The translations under genes were made by a program, and so were the position numbers. Source: Powellomyces hirtus (Eukaryota; Chytridiomycota; Chytridiomycetes; Spizellomycetales; Powellomycetaceae). From it: a DNA stretch of 64,000 bases. The DNA is taken from contig JAHLKG010000019.1 in assembly GCA_025526995.1 (NCBI GenBank), forward strand, positions 1 to 64,000. Direction: 5' to 3'. The stretch's first letter is position 1. Every line of letters begins with the position of its first letter. Shown here in pieces: positions 11,330 through 22,994 of this stretch. The notes under the pieces were generated by a model. The model saw nothing but the letters and a program-made list of their open reading frames with translations. It had not been told where the DNA came from and searched no databases.

Positions 11330-12908
11330 ATGACACGTACTTTGGTGCTAAACGCAGGCAGGTGAGTTCATCATCGTTTCGGCTTGATTCCCTGCACCCT
11401 TGGGTTTGCAGCCTTCTTTGCAAGCTCATGGGAGCTCACGTTCTTGTTGGCGGGCATATCTAGCTCTACAATCAAATTCCGCTTGTATGATGAGCAAAAT
11501 GGCAAATCCAACCGAAAACTTATCGCCAAGGGATCAGCATCAAAGCTCGGGTCGCCTTCCTCCAGTCTCAGCATCCAAACCAACGAGAAAGGAAAGAAGT
11601 TCGAAGACACCGTAACGGATGACACATCTCACGCCGCAGCTTTCAAAGGGTTGATGGACCTTCTCGGGAAGGTCCCTGGTGCACTAGACAACATCAAGAT
11701 TGTTGGGCATCGAATCGTGCACGGAGGTCCCAATTTTGCGGCTCCGCTGCGACTCACTCGTGATGCGATATCGGCATTGGATGACTTATCGGATCTCGCG
11801 CCGCTGCATAACCACCCGAGCGTGATGCTGGTTAAGGCGGCACTAGAGATGGATTTGTTGAAAGGGGCTGACCATGTAGCTGTGTTTGACACGCATTTTC
11901 ATCAGACGATGCCGGAAATGGTGTGGCGGTACCCACTACCGTATGATGCTTGTGACGAGAGTGGATTGAGGAAGTATGGGTAAGTTAACGAAGCGTGCTG
12001 GCTTGAATGTTTTGTGCTCATTTGGGGTTGCGGTGTCATGGTCATGGTGGCCTATCAGGATGTGTTTTATGGATACGTTTGTGCATTTCAGGTTCCACGG
12101 TACATCCCACGCATACGTGGCGCGCCAAGCCGCCGAGAAGCTTTCTCAGCCACTCACCAAACTCAACCTCATTACCCTCCATCTCGGCAACGGGGCCAGC
12201 GCATGTGCGATCAAAGCCGGGAAGAGTTTTGACACCTCTATGGGGTTCACGCCCCTCGAAGGTCTCATGATGGGCACGCGATCCGGCGACATTGACCCCA
12301 GCGCGCCCTACCATATCTCGTCCGAGGCATTTTCATTGACGGGCAGGACGCCCGCGGTGCCATCGGCGCCCAAGGGACCAAAGATCACCAAAGTGGAGGA
12401 TGTGTTGAACCACGAGAGTGGATTGCGGGGGATTTGTGGTGAAAGCGACCTCCAGAAGGTTCTTGAGATGGCGAATGCGGGTGATGATGTCAATAAGGAG
12501 AAGAAGCGACGGGCGAAGCTCGCGCTGGATATGTTCTGCGTATGTATCCAATTGACTGCCTGATATCAAATGATGTGATGCTCACTGACGACCATCGATG
12601 CTTCATAGTACCGAATTCAAAAGTATGTCGGCGCCTACCACGTTGCTGTATCCGGAGCTGACGCCATTGTGTTTACCGGTGGGATTGGTGAACACTCCAA
12701 CGAAGTACGCTCACTCGTCTGCCAGGGGCTCAAATGCATTGGAGTGGATGTGGATGACAAAAAGAACAACGAGTGCGATGTAACTGGGGACGAGAACAGC
12801 GTGGATATTGGGTCCAAGGATGGGAAGGTACGCGTCTTTGTAATTGCCACGGACGAGGAAGGGGAGATTGCACGGATTGCGTCAGAGTGTCTGAAAGAGG
12901 GAAAATAG
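11330..12908 (+). CDS. acetate kinase
   Basis: Interconverts acetate + ATP and acetyl phosphate + ADP; in fungi it usually acts with phosphoketolase Xfp. Exons 11330-11361, 11464-11979, 12092-12539 and 12609-12908, with consistent phases. ASKHA-family motifs are present: LVLNAGSSTIKF (phosphate 1, split by intron 1), [71 protein letters not shown], and [10 protein letters not shown] at the C-terminus. The catalytic Arg in GHRIVHGG, the Asp in AVFDTHFH and the Arg in GTRSGD are all there. Length is about 431 residues, usual for fungal enzymes. The start is fixed by the N-terminal phosphate-binding motif. Confidence 0.95.
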
Positions 12909-13599
12909 TCACACCTCCGGCGTACCCATGGCAGTAGCTCTAGCATTATCCCATCATGTGGATGTAGTGTATTTACTGTTCGTTTGAAACATTTATACAT
13001 GTAAAGTCAATCTTGAAATCAAAGCCAGACTCGGAATATCGAAGCATCATTCTGATTTGAGATGTATGGAATACCGACGAGACACGGGAGGGGCTCATGC
13101 GCAGCAGTTGTGGCTTGGCTCGCCGCAGCACACGCGCTTTTTGCCAATCCAGGTCGCGCTCTTCGCGGCTCGGGAACGTTTCACTATTTCTTCTGTGCAT
13201 ATGTCAGGAACCAGTAAGAAATCTCGCAGGCCGCACCGAGCATACATGGTCCAGAGTACAGAACCACCATTGCTCCGGGTCTCTCGTATCTGAAAGCTGG
13301 TAGTCAATCCATTTCAACATCCTCACCAGCGGACCAAGGGTGAGCCGCTGGCCGCAGGCAGTTTCAACGCAGCCATGTGGCCTCAGCTTTTGCATGCTGT
13401 GTCCACCAAAGAACCCCCTTGGGCGATCAGGATCCAAGCGTGCAAAGAAGACAATGTGCGGTACCCCCAGTATGCGGCTATGGATATGGCTGACATGTTG
13501 AGAGCTGCTTCATAGCGTTCTTAAAGGCGGCTCATGACTTTCTAAGCCCGCTGGTTAAACCTAATTTCTATCGTCCCCCATCAAGTGATTTCTTCAGTT
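12909..13599. other. intergenic region, no gene seen
   Basis: Between acetate kinase and the GH28 gene, both on the plus strand. Small ORFs on both strands (13057-13437) overlap each other and look non-coding. Presumably acetate kinase 3' UTR plus GH28 promoter. Confidence 0.4.
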
Positions 13600-15249
13600 A
13601 TGCGTGTCTCAATACTGCTGGCGCTGGTAGCCGCAGCAAACCCAATAGTTTTTGCCGCTCCCGCAAAGTGCCGTGTGCCAACACACGCACCCCCTCAGCC
13701 GGCAACAACGCCGGATGTACCAATGCCGGTGGCCACGTCCGAGATGCCAGCCATCACTACGGACCTACCCCATGTAGGCGAAGCAACCGAAAACGCTTCT
13801 ACGGGGCCAGAAGTTGTTGACGAGCAGACGAGTATCGAGGCAGTCCCATCTGCGCCCTCTGACATTACCACGCCGGTTTATGAAACGCGAGATGGCCCCC
13901 AGGCCACCGAGGCGCCTGCAGTCACTGTCCCTTCTTCATCCGACGAGGTCGACGTTACCTCCGCCATTGTCATCGAGCCCACAACGGCCATAGCCATTGG
14001 AACAAATGCATCGGAGGAGATTGAGAGCACTCCCACTGTCTCATCTCGCACCGAGGATATCAAAGAAACCATCGTGCCGGCAAAGTCTGAGTCCAAGCCA
14101 ACACCCGAAATCACACCGGTGACCGAGCCCGCAGCTACTCCGGTAGCTGAACCCCCGGCACTGCCCCAAACAGCCGGCAAAGTATGCACTATACCAGCCC
14201 ACGACGACTCGGCTGACATTGGTCCCCTCATTCTGGACACATACACCACCTGCGTCAAACCCAGCCCGGGCGCAACGCTTCTCGTGCCGGTTGGTACGCA
14301 CCAGATGAAGAGTCAAATCTCATTCAACAAGCCCGTGCCTTTCACCTTCCGCATCGATGGCAAAATCAATATTCCATACGACCCAAAGCTGGCAGGAAAC
14401 ATGATCTCCTTCTTCTTGGCCAAGAACATTGTTGTCACTGGGTCAGGATCGATTCACGGGAACGGCGGTCAGTACCGACCCAACAATGATCTGACCAAGC
14501 ATCCCAACCGTCCTCGTCTCCTTCGCCTGGAACGAACCCACAACTCGGTCGTCAGCGGGCTTCACTTTGTTAACGCAGCCAAGTTCCACGTCGTCGTAAT
14601 GGGTGACTACAATGTCGTCGAGAATATCCGCATCACGGCTGATTATATCGGCGAAACCGACGGCATCAACATGAGCGGCACGGGAAACCGCGTGCGAAAC
14701 ATCTACGTTAAGGGAGGCGACGAATGCGTCACGGTCAAATCCCCCACGACGGACTTTGTGGCAGAAAACATCTTCTGCGAAGGAACGGCGGGTACCAACA
14801 TTGGCAGCTTTGGCAGAGGTGGCACTGCAGCGATTGACGGTGTTTCCTACAAGAATGTCACGTTGGTGGGCGGATCCAAGGCTGGCATCATGATCAAGTC
14901 ATACCCATCGGCGAACGGATACATCAGGAACCTGAAATACGAAAACTACAAGATGACAGATGCCGCGTATCCCATCTCGATAGATATGAATTGGTGCGTA
15001 CCCGGTCCCTGCGAAAGCGCCATCGGCGACCTAAAGGTAGAAAATGCCCAGTTCAGCAACTTCGAGGTTGGCGGCATGCCATCATCGGACGCAGACAGAG
15101 TGAAATCGAAACGTCCCTTAATTAAAGTCGCCTGTCACCCCGGTAAAAGCTGCACGGATATCGCAATCTGCAAGCTTGACAGAAGCGCCGCCAAGGGTTA
15201 CGCGGCCGACACTGTCTCCACCGGCGCCAGCGTCAACACGAACTGCTAA
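13600..15249 (+). CDS. secreted GH28 rhamnogalacturonase-like enzyme
   Basis: Likely cleaves the rhamnogalacturonan or galacturonan backbone of pectin, outside the cell. A single exon encodes 549 residues. The ATG at 13600 is preferred because the longer frame would start at a GTG. Residues 1-20 form a signal peptide (ILLALVAAANPIVFA). Residues 25-190 are Thr/Pro/Ser/Glu-rich, a mucin-like stalk not usual in the family. The parallel beta-helix follows: GETDGINMSG (about 350), GGDECVTVKSP (372-382), NIGSFGRGG (400) and IMIKSY (430). GDEC, the missing GHG histidine (GSFG) and MIKS match fungal rhamnogalacturonase A rather than polygalacturonases, which carry NTDG, DD, GHG and RIK. Family call is firm; substrate is inferred. 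Confidence 0.88.
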   Translation: MRVSILLALVAAANPIVFAAPAKCRVPTHAPPQPATTPDVPMPVATSEMPAITTDLPHVGEATENASTGPEVVDEQTSIEAVPSAPSDITTPVYETRDGPQATEAPAVTVPSSSDEVDVTSAIVIEPTTAIAIGTNASEEIESTPTVSSRTEDIKETIVPAKSESKPTPEITPVTEPAATPVAEPPALPQTAGKVCTIPAHDDSADIGPLILDTYTTCVKPSPGATLLVPVGTHQMKSQISFNKPVPFTFRIDGKINIPYDPKLAGNMISFFLAKNIVVTGSGSIHGNGGQYRPNNDLTKHPNRPRLLRLERTHNSVVSGLHFVNAAKFHVVVMGDYNVVENIRITADYIGETDGINMSGTGNRVRNIYVKGGDECVTVKSPTTDFVAENIFCEGTAGTNIGSFGRGGTAAIDGVSYKNVTLVGGSKAGIMIKSYPSANGYIRNLKYENYKMTDAAYPISIDMNWCVPGPCESAIGDLKVENAQFSNFEVGGMPSSDADRVKSKRPLIKVACHPGKSCTDIAICKLDRSAAKGYAADTVSTGASVNTNC

Positions 15250-15721
15250 AACAGGTTGCGTGCTGAGTTAGAATTGGCACCAGCCTCGTCGATGGCATTG
15301 AATTGTTAACAAATGTATTTATCCGAGTACTGATAAAGTAAATAGAATTTGGTTTTTCCCGCAAATATAAACTCTCAGCCTGACCCTCGGTGGCGATATG
15401 TTAGTGTCTGTCTAATGCGTTGCACTCTTTCTGTTCTCATCGTGTCCATCACTGTATGCTGTGGGCACCTTCTTATCATCGCTCTCGTCAGCTTCAGAGC
15501 TTTCATAGCAGAACCTCAGTTTCGCAGAAGCATCAATCGTAAGAATGAGATATACCAATGGCACGTATTTGCTAAGGTGTTACTTCATCCACATCACTTC
15601 TGCCTGACATGCACTGTCAGTCAATATGCTGACGTAACTGATCGACACTGTGTCATGTTCGGTGGGTTTTCCCGTCACGTCTCCAACTCGGTCGCCGAAG
15701 CTAAAAACACAAGCAGTTGAT
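15250..15721. other. intergenic region
   Basis: 472 nt between two plus-strand genes, AT-rich after 15300. A GTG-initiated in-frame extension of the transporter reaches to 15650 but lacks an ATG, so it is left out. Confidence 0.4.
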
Positions 15722-17197
15722 ATGTCCACCCCATCCGACGACCCTCCAGCATACAAGTCCGAGGATGAAGAGAGTATACCAAATGACATTGCCGAAACCG
15801 AGGCTGTGCTCCCCGGGGCTCCAAGCGAAACAACCGCTCTATTGGGGAGGCCAACGTCTCCCAATGGCTCTAGCGAGCGAACGCTGACTCTGATTCAAAT
15901 GGTAGAGCTAAATGCCTTCTGGTACTCCTATCAACTGTACTGGTTTCTTGTATTCGTCGTCATTGTACCGCGGCAGATCCAACAGATAGCGGGCGACAAA
16001 GGGAAAGGCTCCGCCATCTCTCTCGTCTCGTTGTTTGCTGGCGTTATCAACCTTTTCCTCGCCGTCTTTGTCGGTGCGATGAACGACCGTGTCTCCGGAT
16101 CATCAGGGAAGCGTCATCCATGGATTGTTATTGGCAGTATTGGAATGTGTCTCTGTCTGTTCCTCTTATGGCCCACCAACTCGCTGTGGTTTTACGTCAT
16201 CGGATATGGATGTTTGACTGCGTCCACCGTGATCGCATCAGTGCCTTTCAACGGCCTCATTGCGGATGTGACACCAACAGAGCAGAAAGCCCGGGTGTCG
16301 GCGATCATGGGTGGGATGAACCTCATTGGATATCTTTCCGGGGCGGTGGTGGGCATCTTTGCCGAGCAGATGGGGACCGTGCCGCTGTACATCTTTATGT
16401 GCACTTGTGTGTGTTTGGGAACGTATCTTACTGTGGGGCGGGGACCGAGAGAACCTGAAAAGAACTATGTAGTACGAGTTCCGCCACCGATTGAATGGAA
16501 GCCGTTCTTGATCGCTATGGTTTCTCCACTGTGGCTGCATCGGGACTTTGCGTTGGTTTTTACGAGTCGGTTTTTGTTCCAGTTGGGCATCGCGACCATA
16601 CAGCAGTTCATGCAGTAGTAAGTGTCAAAGTTGTATGTCGACGTGGTCCTCTTTTTCTGACAGCCGGAATCCTGTTTTTTTAGCTGGATCTCCGATTGCG
16701 TTTCAACCACCTTTCCTCCCCAACGCGCAGTGTCCGTCGCCCTCCTCCCTCTCTTCATCCTCTCGCCGATCGCAGCCTTCTTCCTCCCGCCCACGAACCG
16801 GAAACTGACCGTCTATCTCTCCACCTGCCTCATGATCATCACCTGTCTGATCCTCATCTCCGCGCACACCTTCGCATTCGCTCTTCTGGCTTCTGCTGTG
16901 TTCGGAGCCGGCTACGGACCCTTCTTATCTACAGAATTCGCCATGCTGATGGACGTGCTCCCTAATCAGGTGGATGCGGCAAAGGATATGAGTCTGTGGC
17001 ATTCGGCTCTGGTCTGGCCGCAGATCATTGCCCTCCCGATTGCGGGGTTCATAAGAGATGCGGGACAGAGTTGGGGAGAGGGGGGGGATTTTCCGGAAAA
17101 TATGCATTGTCCGGGATACATGTTGATTTTTGCTATATGTATAGTGTATTTCGTAGCGGGAGCTTCAGTTACGAAGGCAATACGAGGGGTGGTGTAG
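15722..17197 (+). CDS. MFS/GPH-type sugar transporter
   Basis: Exons 15722-16617 and 16684-17197 (intron GTAAGT...TTTAG, phase 2), giving 469 residues. The N-terminal 55 residues are acidic and cytoplasmic. About 12 membrane segments follow, starting LYWFLVFVVIVP and ending YMLIFAICIVYFVAGA. The loop between segments 2 and 3 reads GAMNDRVSGSSGKRHPWIVIG, the MFS motif A-like DR...GRRHPW pattern found in glycoside-pentoside-hexuronide/sucrose (SUT-type) transporters. The equivalent second-half element is FGAGYGPFLSTEFAMLMDVLPN. It lies immediately downstream of the secreted pectin-type hydrolase on the same strand, compatible with uptake of released sugars; that link is inference. Substrate unknown. 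Confidence 0.85.
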
Positions 17198-17447
17198 ATC
17201 CCTGGCTTCCTTCAGATTCTTATGATGAGAATGCAGATAATGATACAGTGGTTTGTATATGATGTTGTTCTGAATTGTTGCGCCTGTTTTTTGCCCTCCT
17301 CGCCATTTCTGTCGCTGCCCTTTCCTCGTTCGCGATATGTTCCATCTGAATAGATAAGATATCTTGCTGTCTTGCGCTAAACTCCAACAAGCCTAAAACA
17401 TCTTACAATTCCACGTCAATTTCTCCATTGCGTCTACATATGGCTAC

Positions 17448-18779
17448 CTACGCTACATATCCTATGCTATCCAATCCCTGCTCGTTCTCCGTATCCTTGG
17501 CGGCCGCCGCTGCCAGCCGGGACCTAGCGAGATCAGTGAGAACCTCCAGGCTCTCATTCTTGTGGTCCAGCTTACGCAGCTCGTCACTGGCGATCTTATA
17601 TTTGGTTTGGATCTCATTTAGTTGCTTCTGTTGGGCGGCGATTTGCTCGTGGAGGGCTTGGATCTCGGCTTTGGTAGCTGCCTAAAAGTAAAGAAAAAGG
17701 GCGGTCTAGGTTGGTGCTGTGTTTGACAGCTCTCGGATCTGTTGGAGGGTGGGTCCTTGGTATAATACCTGTTTGCTTTCCCCAGCTTGGTCCGCGCTCA
17801 AAATCTCCGTCAACGCATCTTTATCCACAATGCTCTGATATCGTTCCGGCTACCATAATCGTTCGAAAAAAAAAAACAGGGTTCAGGGCTCATTAGTCCC
17901 TCCCTAGCTAACCTCAACAAAGCCATTCACATTACATCAGCAGCCAATCTCGCCCCCAAATCCTTCAACAAGGGCTCTTCATTTGCTCGGTTGTTAATCC
18001 ACCGTTCGACGCGGTCCCATCGCTCCTTGAGTCGAATAATAGACCGTTGCTTGTCTTCAGGCCCTTTGAGTGGTGGTGGGGCGCACAGGCGGGCGAGGTT
18101 GAGGAGGAAATTGACTTCTTCGGATTCGGCGTTTTGTTTTAGTCTGGTGGTAGTTTGCGAGATTTTTTTCATTAGAGTCATCCTCTGTTTGAGATTATCA
18201 AAAGCGCTCTTTTTGAAACTTTGGCGCTCACTCTTACTCTTCATTCTCCTCCGCCACCATACTATTACGAAACGTTAACTGGATCAACGCCGATCGCAGC
18301 TGGTCCAGCTGCTGCTCACTACCGACCTCGCAGATCAGATTTTGGATTTTGGAGCGGAGGAACGCTTTCTCCTGGGTGAGGTTGAGTAGCGCGGCGATAA
18401 CGAGGTCGTATTCGCGCTGATGATAACGCAAATCAAAAAAAGCAAAAAAAAACAATCGATTACAAAATGTGCACAAGACTCCAAAACTGCTCGCTGAACT
18501 ATGCCTGTTTACGCACCTTGATATCCACCAACAAGGGCCGAAACGTTCGAAACTTTTCAGCCAGCTGCTCGAACGAAGCGTGGAGCGTGTCCAGGCGGAG
18601 TGGGTCGAGGACATGTGCGTCGTGTTTCAACAGAGTGGTTACGGGCTACTTTGACTTTCTCGTCAACATTCCAAGCCCCACAGATCAACAAAGAATAGCC
18701 TTTTTGATTTTACCTGCTCTGCATCCAACTTATAGGCCGGTGTCCTTGGCAATCGGAAGTGACTCTCGTACGTCCGCAT
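17448..18779 (-). CDS. coiled-coil protein with TSNAXIP1-like N-terminal domain
   Basis: Six exons on the minus strand: 18779-18714, 18645-18517, 18416-18238, 18182-17936, 17849-17769 and 17681-17448; phases agree and the sum gives 311 residues. After MRTYESHFRLPRTPAYKLDAEQ comes LRLDTLHASFEQLAEKFRTF, then RPLLVDIK and REYDLVI. This resembles the translin-associated factor X-interacting protein 1 N-terminal domain (pattern: R, F, PLL-x-x-I-x-x-EYD). The rest is predicted helix and coiled coil, ending in AEIQALHEQIAAQQKQL and a heptad-rich tail. Related proteins are found in ciliated organisms and sperm, so a flagellar or centrosomal role in a zoosporic fungus is plausible but inferred. Intron 3 is only 55 nt and uses an atypical AGAG acceptor chosen to keep the frame. 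Confidence 0.7.
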
Positions 18780-19519
18780 TCTGCGAGCGTAGACTACTTC
18801 GAAAATGAATCAATCATGAAATGCGTGGCCCCGAATTGTGCGCGATCGGCGGTAAGAAAAAAAAAGCCACAGATCCCATGCCAAAGTGGGTCGACCCTTG
18901 AATAACCCTCGAAAACCCTGAATGTCGCACCCTTGTGTAGGGGCCAAAGCACCTCGGACACGCCGAATGGCATAACTCTACCGTTCTGTTTGGAGTTCTC
19001 CGCGAACGGAGATTGATCACCTAAGCACCCTGATCGGCTCAGAACTGGTTGTGTCAGCGAAAGCGCGGTTCCAAAGTGCCGGTATATGATTGTTAACGGT
19101 TGCTGTCTTCTTGGCCTACCCCCAGCGGCCACACTATGTAACGCACAAAAATTAGAGCGATTGTGATGTTGATTCAAAATGTTGGATTTACCCAGGATGG
19201 TGTATTTCAGGCACTGCAAAAGGCAGTGAATAATCTCTATTCTGTTCTATGCACATGTGCGCCCGACTGAGTGACCGTCTAACGCTACTTTTCAGCGTAA
19301 GATCCATGTTGTGTAAGTCACAATGGGCGGTGCTCCGGTGGAACAAACATGGTATGGGCTGAGCTATTGGCATTGACGCGGCGTTGTGCTAAACGGCCAG
19401 GCAGTTGTTCTGCAAGCTTAGCGGCACACGACGGAGCTCCTGCTGCTCTCCCCATTGCCCCGCTGTTGGTCAACGGCCGTGAAGTAGACGTACGAATGTG
19501 CCTTCTGGTGTTGCAGTGA
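18780..19519. other. intergenic region, no gene seen
   Basis: 740 nt between two minus-strand genes. Short ORFs on the minus strand (18794-19219) lack domains. Likely the promoter of the coiled-coil gene and the 3' region of the citrate carrier. Confidence 0.4.
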
Positions 19520-20986
19520 CTACCGTGATGAGTAGGAGGACGTGCGCGCAAGGACAGCAACAACTTGCTCGTAGACGGTAAAAACGATTCCTCCCGAAAA
19601 CTAATGGGACAAAAAGCAACGCGCGGAATCGTGAGAAAACATAACCCCAAAGTAATGTGCAACATCGCTCCACAGAGACAAGGGCTCACGGCAAAAAAAA
19701 AGAGAGTGGTCAAGACACTTACGATCAAGCGACCCAGACGCGGCGTTGCGCCCTTCCACAGCGCGCGCACGCCCTCTTCCGTGACGATGCGGTACAAGCA
19801 ATGAGCCGAATTGCGGTACTGCGTCTTGGCGTCCAAGCCCTGCATGCGTGTTTTGAGCACGTCGAGGGGCATGGTGCTATACACGGTGACGATGCCGGCG
19901 ACGGCGCCTGTGTTACGTGACAACAGAAAGTCAGAGATTAGACAGCCGAATGAGGGAAGCCCACAGACCAACAGTGTTTCAATACTTTACCATTGGCAAA
20001 ATTCACGTACCACGGCACGACGCGCTTCTTCGTGACCGGATCCAGCGGATACCGATCCTGGACTTTCTCTTTCAGCATGCCGTAGGTGGTGAGTCGGACG
20101 GCCGAGTTGGCTCCCTGCCGCGCGACGACGGCTGTCATGCCGCGGTAGATCCCGGCCACACCCTCGGACCGGATGATCTCGCGGGTGCCATGCACTAGAC
20201 CACGGTACTTTGGATGCGGCTGGTTTTGGTCGTGGATCAGTTTAGTCCTGAGTAGAGTAAACACCGCGTCGGGTTAGTTTCGTATGGGAAGAAGCAATAG
20301 CCCGGTGCGTGGATGACCTACTTGATGGTTTCGGTTGGGGTGACGGCTATAATGGCCTCCGTTACTCCGGCGCCTAGACCAGCTGCAAAGAGCCGGTGGA
20401 GAACAAAATGAGTCAGTCTCCCGCGCTCAAAGTTCAATTGCAAAAGGGACGGATCACAGCCAAGCTTACCCAAAACCATCCTCTCTCCCGCCACCTTTCC
20501 ATTCTCGTCCGCCAGCAGTTTCTTGAACTGCTCAAACGACAAAAACCGGATGCCTGCCTTGCTTGCAGTACCAATCACCAATGCCGATAGCCCTATCAGA
20601 TCCCACAGAACCTGGTTTAGGTCGCAGCCCTTTCCATTCTGAACAGTCCCGTTCGCAAGGGGTCTTCTCATTCAAAAAAAATGCCCCGTACCGCGATACA
20701 GGCCAAAAAAGCCTCTCTCCCTAACCGTCTTCACCACACAATCCCATGGTCCATTAAACCGCTGTCCAGGTCCTTTGCTCTGCAGCTGTAGTTGGGTCTT
20801 GACGTATTCGGTTGGATATGTGAACGTCGCTTCAACCGCACCGGCTATGGCTCCCGCTGCTAGAGAATGCGACGCGGGGATTTTCTGGACGGAATGACAC
20901 AATGAGACGCAGCTGTTATTGTTTCTGCAGGAGATCTGATGCCTCCTACATGGTCCAGACGTGTATACCTGGCTATGGTCAGTCAT
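19520..20986 (-). CDS. mitochondrial tricarboxylate (citrate) carrier, SLC25A1/CTP1 type
   Basis: Exchanges citrate and malate across the inner mitochondrial membrane. Seven exons on the minus strand: 20986-20969, 20884-20692, 20592-20470, 20382-20322, 20247-19991, 19907-19723 and 19600-19520; phases match and total 305 residues, the family norm. The three carrier signatures are [26 protein letters not shown] and [24 protein letters not shown] and TETIK-x-K-x-IHDQ are specific to citrate carriers. Other conserved parts: [49 protein letters not shown] and a final FTVYEQVV helix. The first exon encodes only MTDHSQ. The family match is strong. Confidence 0.95.
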
Positions 20987-21207
20987 TGCAAGCGTTTGGA
21001 CTTTGTTCGAAATTCACAAACAAAAAATATCAAAAAGCAAAACAGGGCGATCATCTCTCAAGTCAGTCATCGCGAGTTGTGACGCGTGCTATATATGGGC
21101 ATTCATTTATTTAGATCGGTGATGACACATCTGCCCCACAGAGAAAGTTGGTTCTGCGCAAGTAGTCGGAGAGAGATTTCCATGTGTTATATGAATGGTG
21201 ACTGGTG

Positions 21208-22647
21208 TCACCGAAGATGTTGCGGGGGAACACAACCGGGTATCTTTCCAAACTCAAATCTCGGCGCCATAAAGGCCGCCAAAATCTCAGGGTCCAAGTC
21301 TTCTGGGGCGGGTGGTAACTGTTGCACGGGCGGTGGTGGTTGTTGCGCTCCAAGAGCAGCAGGTGGCGCAATGGGCTGCTGTATCGGCGGCTGTCCAAAG
21401 ACGCCGGCTGGTTGCGGGGTACTGCCAAAGGGTACTGCTGCCAGACCGAAGCCGCCTCCGGTCGATGTGAAGGTGGATTGTCCGAACTTGCCTACCCCCG
21501 TGCTTCCGACACCGCTCTGACCAAAGACGGACGCGGGTTGGGTTGCGGCCGGTTGGCCAAACGCCGAAATCGTTGTGCCTAGTGATGCGGAGCCGAAAGC
21601 GCTGGGAGCCGTGGCGGCCCCAAATGGTGGGGCGGCGGACCCAAACGCTGACGTGCTTGATCCAAACGTCGATGGAGTCGATCCGAAGGCGGAAGGCGCT
21701 ACTGCTGAGCCGAATGCAGATGGTGTTGCTGCTGAAGCGAATTCTGATGGTGCGAGTGCCGAACCAAAGGCCGATGGGCCTGCTCCTGACCCAAACGCCG
21801 ACGGTGCCGTCGAGGCGAAAGCCGAAGGGGTTGATCCAAATGTCGCGCCCCCCAGCGCATTACCGAGATTCGCGCCAGCAACCGCCTGCAGGGCCGACGC
21901 CGGATTGGCTGCAATTTCCGATTTCTTCTGGTTCACCGCATTGAACATGGCAGACATTTTCTGCATCTGATTTCGAAGAAAAGGTCATTAATCATGAGTT
22001 AGCGTCCCACGTACAACAACCCAATGAGGAAACATGGAGGGGCTGTAAATTCATACTCATACCGCATTATTAGTTGTTCCCGTAGTCTTCAAATCATTAT
22101 AAAACTCCCATCTATATTCCTCAAACTGCACATCCGTCCTTGTCATCACTGCCACATCCTCAATCCCATAGCACGACAATGGCCACCGAGTCCGTGATTC
22201 AGGGCCAGTAAGATCTTCCGTGATTTGCGCTGGTTGCGTGGCGGCAGGTTGCCCTTGCTGTTGCTGTTGCTGCTGTTGTTGTTGTTGCTTTTGACCAAAC
22301 CCGCCTCCTCCTCGCGGGCTGTTGCCAGCACCCTGTCCAAACCCGCCCCCGCCAAACCCACTGCCTCCAAATCCTGCAGCTTTGCCGAAGGTGCCGCCGC
22401 TACTCCCTCCAAAGGTGCCGCCACTGCTGCCGAACCCTCCCCGGTTGGCTCCACCTCCGAAACTGCTCGCACCACCTCCACTTCCAGCTAGTTTAAAAGA
22501 CATAGCAGTGATGATTGTAAGTAAGCGGTTCGTGTAAGCAGTGCTCCCCTGCCGAATGCAGTTTCTAAGCCACTCACCAGGGTGCTCGTTGCGGCATCTG
22601 TCTCCATATTTGCAGGTCCCGCGTAGAAAGAAAGTGCAGACGGGCAT
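21208..22647 (-). CDS. Nup42/NUPL2-type FG nucleoporin with CCCH zinc finger
   Basis: Nup42 sits on the cytoplasmic face of the nuclear pore and binds Gle1 to promote mRNA export. Exons 22647-22578, 22487-22063 and 21966-21208, 417 residues. Residues 1-23 are a CCCH finger, MPVCTFFLRGTCKYGDRCRN, as in human NUPL2 (M-x-x-C-x-FFLQGRC-x-FGDRC-x-NEHP). A Gly/Phe-rich region with GFG and FGG repeats, an 11-Gln run (near 22260), a conserved helical segment (WPLSCYGIEDVAVMT ... FEEYRWEFYNDLK), and about 15 SAFG/FGS/FGQ repeats follow. The C-terminus reads FEFGKIPGCVPP, the Gle1-binding tail. Exon phases agree. It shares a 347-nt region with the divergent pseudogene start. Confidence 0.92.
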
Positions 22648-22994
22648 GTGGGTGGGTGGTGCGTATTTCAGACAAAACGATGACTGAATGCAGTTACGTC
22701 GGAATGAAAGAGTCGACAAAAGAAGACGAGAATACAGAAGAATCGGAGCAGCAGAGGCGCTATTCGTTGAGTATTGCACAGAATGTGCCGGTGGTAATTT
22801 GAGGGAAGGAATGGGGGGAAAGACTGACAGTATTTGAATCGCGCAGAAAGGGCGATGATTTGGAGCGTGCAAAATGCGGACCGCTGTCATTTCCATTTGT
22901 TTTCTTTCTTTTTTATTTCCTAGACTAGACGGAACGACACTCAAGACATGGCCTGCAGCAACTATCACTTCCTCCTTACTTTCCCACCAGCAAA
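22648..22994. promoter_or_regulatory. region between Nup42-type gene and GT92-like pseudogene
   Basis: 347 nt between divergent start codons (22647 minus, 22995 plus). It presumably holds the Nup42-type promoter. No clear TATA box or ORF. Confidence 0.35.

Noticed and set aside
13585..13599. Five-codon upstream extension of the GH28 gene
   Set aside because: It would start at GTG; the ATG at 13600 gives a clean signal peptide.
15650..15721. 24-codon upstream extension of the transporter
   Set aside because: It would start at GTG; the ATG at 15722 gives a normal acidic N-terminus.
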